Shown piece after piece: positions 59,363 through 64,000 of a stretch of 64,000 nucleotides of DNA (position 1 is its first letter; the number at the start of each line of letters is the position of its first letter). Source of the stretch: Blasia pusilla (Eukaryota > Marchantiophyta > Marchantiopsida > Blasiales); assembly GCA_050084515.1 (NCBI GenBank), contig CM114273.1, forward strand, positions 1,116,001 through 1,180,000, read 5' to 3'. The notes under the pieces are model-generated. The model saw nothing but the letters and a program-made list of their open reading frames with translations. It did no database searches and was not told the origin of the DNA. A program made the position numbers and the translations under genes.

Positions 59363-60108
59363 GGGTTATCGTTTTCATCATGATTCCAGCTTCACTTCTA
59401 CCTCTCTGGGAGCTGAATCCCAAAATCAGTCCTCTTGATCGCTTGCATTTCTCCATTCGTACTCAAAAGTCATATCTTGAGTACTATGAAGCGCTATGAA
59501 GTGTGGCTGGATAGTATACATATGTGTTCTTCCCTTGCAAGTTTCATGAATGAGCTGATGCTTTGGACATGAGGATATATGCGCAGTCCTATAAGCTCTT
59601 CTGACTACTGTTTGTTGACTGGTAGGGGTTGTTGATTAGCTCTCGCTTCCAGACGTAGGCAATTGATCTTCTGATTTCTTGGAGAAGATTGCAAACATGC
59701 TTCACATGTGCGTCTGGATTCACACTTACATGTCAAGGACCTTAGATCTATAGGGTGCTATAAAATCACATCCAGAATTCAGTTGGGTTCTCAGCTAGAT
59801 TCAAAAACTCAACAGCTGATTCATAAATATTGACGATTCTCAGCTTCCAATCCTTGTCTTGGATTTCCTCAGAGCTGTGGATCAGTATCTGAGAAGTGCG
59901 ATGATCTCATGGTGGATATCTGCAGCTGGACTCGCTGTCGAAACGTATCGATTCTTGGGGTTCTCGTGTGAATTTTTTGCATGCATTTCTGAAAGATTAT
60001 TGAAGATATGGAGCATCGTAGAATCATTTCAAACCATCGAACTCCCATGAGAGCTTCACTGTCCTCTAAACCTTTAGATCTGTCCTCACTGTTGATCGAG
60101 TTTATGTA
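59363..60108. other. No recognisable gene
   Basis: Open frame 59859-60050 (plus) has no family motif. Nothing else is supported. Confidence 0.35.
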
Positions 60109-60186
60109 AATCCTTGTGGCAATTGGGACATATGAGGATGCAAATGAGGACCAAGCTGCTCATGCACCCTCTGCAACTGCGAATGA
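60109..60186 (+). pseudogene. Metallothionein-like fragment (type 3-like C-terminus)
   Basis: One frame reads NPCGNWDI, a stop, GCK, a stop, then GPSCSCTLCNCE and a stop. Plant type 3 metallothioneins have CGNCDC near the start and GCKCG-x2-C-x-C-x2-C-x-C at the end. Both clusters are recognisable with Cys codons changed to Trp or to stop. The spacer domain between the clusters is missing. It is the third such fragment in 2.5 kb. Confidence 0.42.
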
Positions 60187-62856
60187 AAAATGTTAACCCA
60201 AACCTAGGAACATGGAACCACTATCTACCATATCTAGGAATATGGAACCACTAGGAAAGATGAGATCTTCCCAGTCTTGCAATGCTAAGTCCAGGTTGCA
60301 TTTCACATGATAATAATCCCCCTAACCCTAGCTTGCTTCAGTTGAGGTAGAAGTTGACAGCATTCTTCTCAACTCGAAGGCCCTCATGGCCTTCGAGTTG
60401 AGACCTCGACATCCTTGTCCTTGTGTACGATGTGACCATCTGCCGATCACTTCATTGATTTTCTTTTCAACAGATCTTCTATCGTTTCTAAGATATCTGG
60501 GGACTGCCATATTGGGGATTCGAAGGCATAGGATGAACATTTGGAAGCATGGAATTATATAAGCGAGATGAGTTCCTGCGTGTGTATGTGTGAGTGATCC
60601 ATACCTTGCTGGCTAATTTAGAGCCCTGGCTGATCAGATGTATTGAATGGTTTTGGAAGCTTTACTGCTTTTGGAGTTCGAGCCTTGCACTTTATTTGAT
60701 ATTCTTTTTGAAGGATGTGTATTGTCATAGTCCATATTTTCAACTTGGCCTAGAAACAAAACCACACATGAAATGAAACTTCTAATTTTGTTTCTCATGG
60801 GTTTCCGGATATTTGAAGCTTAGACTATTCAACACATGTATTGAAGATGCACTTGGATTCCATATCTCATAGTAGAAATTCATACCAAGCACAAAAACAC
60901 AACACAACTTCGTGAAGATGTGACTCTAAGGAATGGATTCCATATGTGGACATGGCTCACTCATAATATGATTGGGCCCAAATAGATTGGAACGTGATAA
61001 ATTATTTCTATTCAAAGAATAAAAATGTGGATTTATCTATAGGAGTTATAGTACTTTGTTTTCCAAACAACCCTAAATCTTAAAGGCATATTGATAAAGA
61101 GAAATAGTATGAAAAATAGAAATATTGTATGCCAATGGTTGAATGATCTAAAGAAAAATCTCAAATTTTAGTTTTTTCTCTTGAACATATTCTACTGGGG
61201 TAGTTTTTGGCCATTCTCTTAAAGGTGAATTCAAGCTATTCCAATTACCATGTTATTACAAATTAAGATGGGTCTCCAAGTTCATATTTCAGATTTAAAC
61301 TTATCCATTTTTTGAACCTATATTTATTAGGATCTTGTAGGTCATATGGAATGAAAAATCTTAATTCCAAAGTGTTGGCCTTGATTTGTCGGAAAACCTA
61401 AAACTTGGGTTAGGATGACTAGGCTACTCTCATTGATAAATCCAATGAGGTGGACGTATGAGATTTCTAAATGGATGAACAAGATCCAAAATATTAACAT
61501 CTTCCCCCTAGTAAGTTGGATTCTTTCCATAGTAAGAGAATTTTCATTTCCATTCAAGAAATGGGGTATTTTTAACTAAGATAAACAACACTAACTATGC
61601 TTAATCCCAATTGACAAGGATTAAGAGGTGGGTTTTTGCTAAAAAAATTTTCTAGTAGTATTCAATATTTCTCTAGTAGTTCTAATCATGTTTAAGTGTG
61701 GTCATCTATTAAGTGATCTTGTGGGGTATGTTACTTGTTTGTTATCTCCAAGAAGCCTTAGCATAGTGTTAAAATGCGATTAAGACCTTCCCACCCCTAC
61801 TTATAACCAACAAAGTGCGCTTAATGTGTGATTCATTGCCATGCATTTGAGATAGTAAGGCACTCTTCACAAAACATTATGGGAATGGTCTCTTTAGATC
61901 TAAGAAAATTACTATTTGGCCGAAAACTCATTATATTAGTTATTTCCTTTTGTCAAGTATTGCTTTTTGTTAGTAAAGGGAATCATCCAAAAATCATCCA
62001 AGCAACTACATATAGCTCATCTCTATAGTCTAGTATAAATGTTTTGAAGTTGACCACAAATATGTGAGTACAAAGGTTGGAAGGTCTAATGCATGCTTAT
62101 CAACAAACTTTGCTATTTGATTATTGGAGGTAAGAGAGAGTAGTATATCTTTGCACCCTTATTTGGAGGGATTTTATATGATTATATGATGAAAGAGTTA
62201 TTGATAGTAATAGCATATGCAATCTTATTGATCTTATGTATTGAAATTCTATTTGATTCCACTACATTACTACTCGGACATCAAGAAATAGAGATGTTAT
62301 GATACAAATACTTATGTACTTTCTTGACTAAGATTACAATTTTTTGGAGATTGAGTATCTTATAAATATTTCTTTGCATCAATATAATGGAGAAAATTGT
62401 GTAGAGGATGCATTTACCTTAGTGCTTATTACATTCGGAACCAGATATAAGTCATGTATCTTTAATATATTTTTTGGACACATGTTTTCCTTCACATCTA
62501 CATGGATGAACCATTCATGCTTTTACGAAACATGAATGGATAAAAAAGATATACAAATAGCTTTATGATTTGTGGTTTCATGCATCTAATATATGCACAT
62601 TGCACCCTCAAGGAAAACATTAAAAATAGAGTCTTTATTTCATAAATCTAACTTACTTAGGTTTTACTTTCCTAATCCTCCAATTTTTGGCATTGATTAT
62701 TAGTAAATCTCAAACTCTAAAAAAAAAGCATTTCTTCATCTATTCTTATATTCTCACATAATAAATTATGCATAGAATAGGCATAGAACAAATTTCAATT
62801 GTGTATTAAAAAAAGAGAGATAGTACAAGTTAAATAATTCAATTGCATGAAAAAAA
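60187..62856. other. AT-rich, no recognisable gene
   Basis: Short frames only; no repeat structure clear enough to report. Confidence 0.4.
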
Positions 62857-62895
62857 AAAGTTGTGTTTAACTTTTACAAAGTTAAACACAACTTT
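62857..62895. repeat. Perfect 18-bp inverted repeat with 3-nt loop
   Basis: AAAGTTGTGTTTAACTTT (62857-62874), loop TAC, then its exact complement (62878-62895). Surroundings are AT-rich. Confidence 0.9.
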
Positions 62896-63108
62896 ATTTT
62901 ATATTTCTCTCTTGCACCCCTTCATCTTACAAGTGCTTATCTAAGTGAGATCATCTAGTAAATGTTCTTGTGTGTCTTATCTCCTAATGCGTTTGAGACC
63001 CTAGACTCCGCCAAATATGGCGGAGTCAGGGAATGGCTCTTACCCTTCAAATAAAAATAAATTAACGTTCCTAATTGAAAAATCAATCGTTGTTCAGTCG
63101 GCAAACAC

Positions 63109-63348
63109 GTGGAGAGGGAGGCGGCGCTGAATGAGCTGATGTGTGCTCAGAGGGTGTCGCTGCTGCGTCGCGCACGAGCCGACGGACACTGCATGCGCCC
63201 CGCGCGCGTGCTCTCAGAGCTCCGCTGTGCGTCCATCGATCGCGACGACTTGGACGAGAGTGAAGCAACTGGGGTCCACGCAACTGAAATCGATGAAGAG
63301 GTTTGCAGAACTGAACTTTGGGATCTTCCGGATGGATGGACGGACTGA
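63109..63348 (+). CDS. GC-rich open frame of 79 codons, unknown product
   Basis: Starts MEREAALNELMCAQRVSLLR and ends LWDLPDGWTD. The block 63090-63350 is much richer in GC than its surroundings. A minus-strand frame is open over the same block, so coding potential is doubtful. No family was recognised. It may be a first exon or simply a GC island. Confidence 0.25.
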   Translation: MEREAALNELMCAQRVSLLRRARADGHCMRPARVLSELRCASIDRDDLDESEATGVHATEIDEEVCRTELWDLPDGWTD

Positions 63349-63364
63349 CTGACTAAAGGATGTA

Positions 63365-63840
63365 AGAATTCTAAAGGTGCAGTTAAAATTCGTTTTTAAT
63401 TCCGTCGCTAAGTGCTCTTACTAACGAAACTTTGCGACGTATAGGGATGGATGGACTCAGCTCCGTCGATCTGTTTAGGGAGGTAAGTAAGGAGAATGAA
63501 GTATTCTAGAGGTGCAGTTAAAATTCGTGTTTAACTCTGTCGCTAAGTGCTCTTACTAACGAAACTTTGCTACGTATAGGGATGGATGGACTCGGCTCCG
63601 TCGATCTGTTTAGGGAGAATGAGAAGAATGAAGAATTCTAGAGTTGCAGTTAAAATACCTCTCAATTCCATCTCTAAGTGCTCTTACTAAATAAACCTTG
63701 GGATCGAGACGGACGGATGGATGGATGGATGGACTCATGGATGGACTCATGGATATTGACGGAGGAGACTCAGAAGAAGAACGAAGAATTCCGGAGGTGC
63801 ATATATACAAGACCTCTTAATTCCGTCGCTAAGTTCGCTA
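63365..63840. repeat. Tandem repeat of about 134 bp, three full and one partial copy
   Basis: GTGCAGTTAAAATTCGT occurs at 63377 and 63511, with a variant at 63644. Each unit has CGCTAAGTGCTCTTACTAA and most have GGATGGATGGACTC. A last partial unit ends near 63840. The GGATGGATGGAT expansion at 63713-63735 is a short microsatellite. Confidence 0.85.
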
Positions 63841-64000
63841 TAGGCACAAAGTTCTTTATTCAAAGCCTTAGTGGATATATCATTTCATTTAAATTATGTC
63901 TCATTATTAATTTTCAAACGTCATTTTAAATTAATTTTAAAAATAATATTTATTCATGAAAAAAATCCTAGAAAAAATCAAACCAAATGAAAGAGATTTG

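Overview
Organism and general character. The window looks like nuclear DNA of a plant with a large, repeat-rich genome. Nearly everything recognisable is a decayed transposable element: Ty3/gypsy, Ty1/copia, a CACTA DNA transposon, satellite-like tandem repeats and long (GA)n/(CT)n arrays. The few non-element hints (metallothionein-like cysteine exons, a PHD/C5HCH zinc-finger module resembling the plant EDM2 type) fit a land plant or close relative. I cannot name the species. No gene looks intact.

Layout. 1-7446 (minus): element 1, a Ty3/gypsy retrotransposon cut by the left window edge. 7447-12064: dispersed repeat, (GA)n, a ~347-bp tandem repeat, a SINE-like head and a gag scrap. 12065-16265 (plus): element 3, a related gypsy element with a 5' truncation. 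About 16980-17930: remnant of a different gypsy family. 18057-27817 (plus): element 2, the most complete copy, head-to-head with element 1. 31027-36057 (plus): a decayed intron-containing gene with PHD/C5HCH, C2H2-like, AT-hook and PIP-box motifs and a long transposase-like C-terminal part. 36990-37780: second array of the ~347-bp repeat. 37906-42645: CACTA transposon with matching termini and a TAT target duplication. 44640-48300 (plus): element 4, a very decayed relative of elements 1-3. 48300-56400: AT-rich diverged repeats and a Ty1/copia pol remnant (minus, 53240-54180). 56400-60500: short cysteine-rich exon-like fragments. 63365-63840: ~134-bp tandem repeats.

The system of interest. Elements 1-4 belong to one lineage. 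Elements 1 and 2 show the order: terminal repeat, self-complementary primer site, long leader, gag with two zinc knuckles and an RGG-rich tail, aspartic protease, C5 cytosine-DNA methyltransferase (DNMT3-like motif order), reverse transcriptase, RNase H, integrase. In elements 2, 3 and 4 the integrase ends in a PHD finger. In element 1 the DNMT and the RT share one reading frame, which suggests a DNMT-RT polyprotein. Reverse transcription appears self-primed in the Tf1 manner: the predicted first 12-13 nt of the transcript are complementary to the site immediately after the left terminal repeat. The terminal repeats are arranged as B at the left end and A-B-A' at the right end. This resembles split direct repeats although the enzyme is a DDE integrase. 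All copies here carry stops or frameshifts, so any activity must be inferred from the family and not from these loci.
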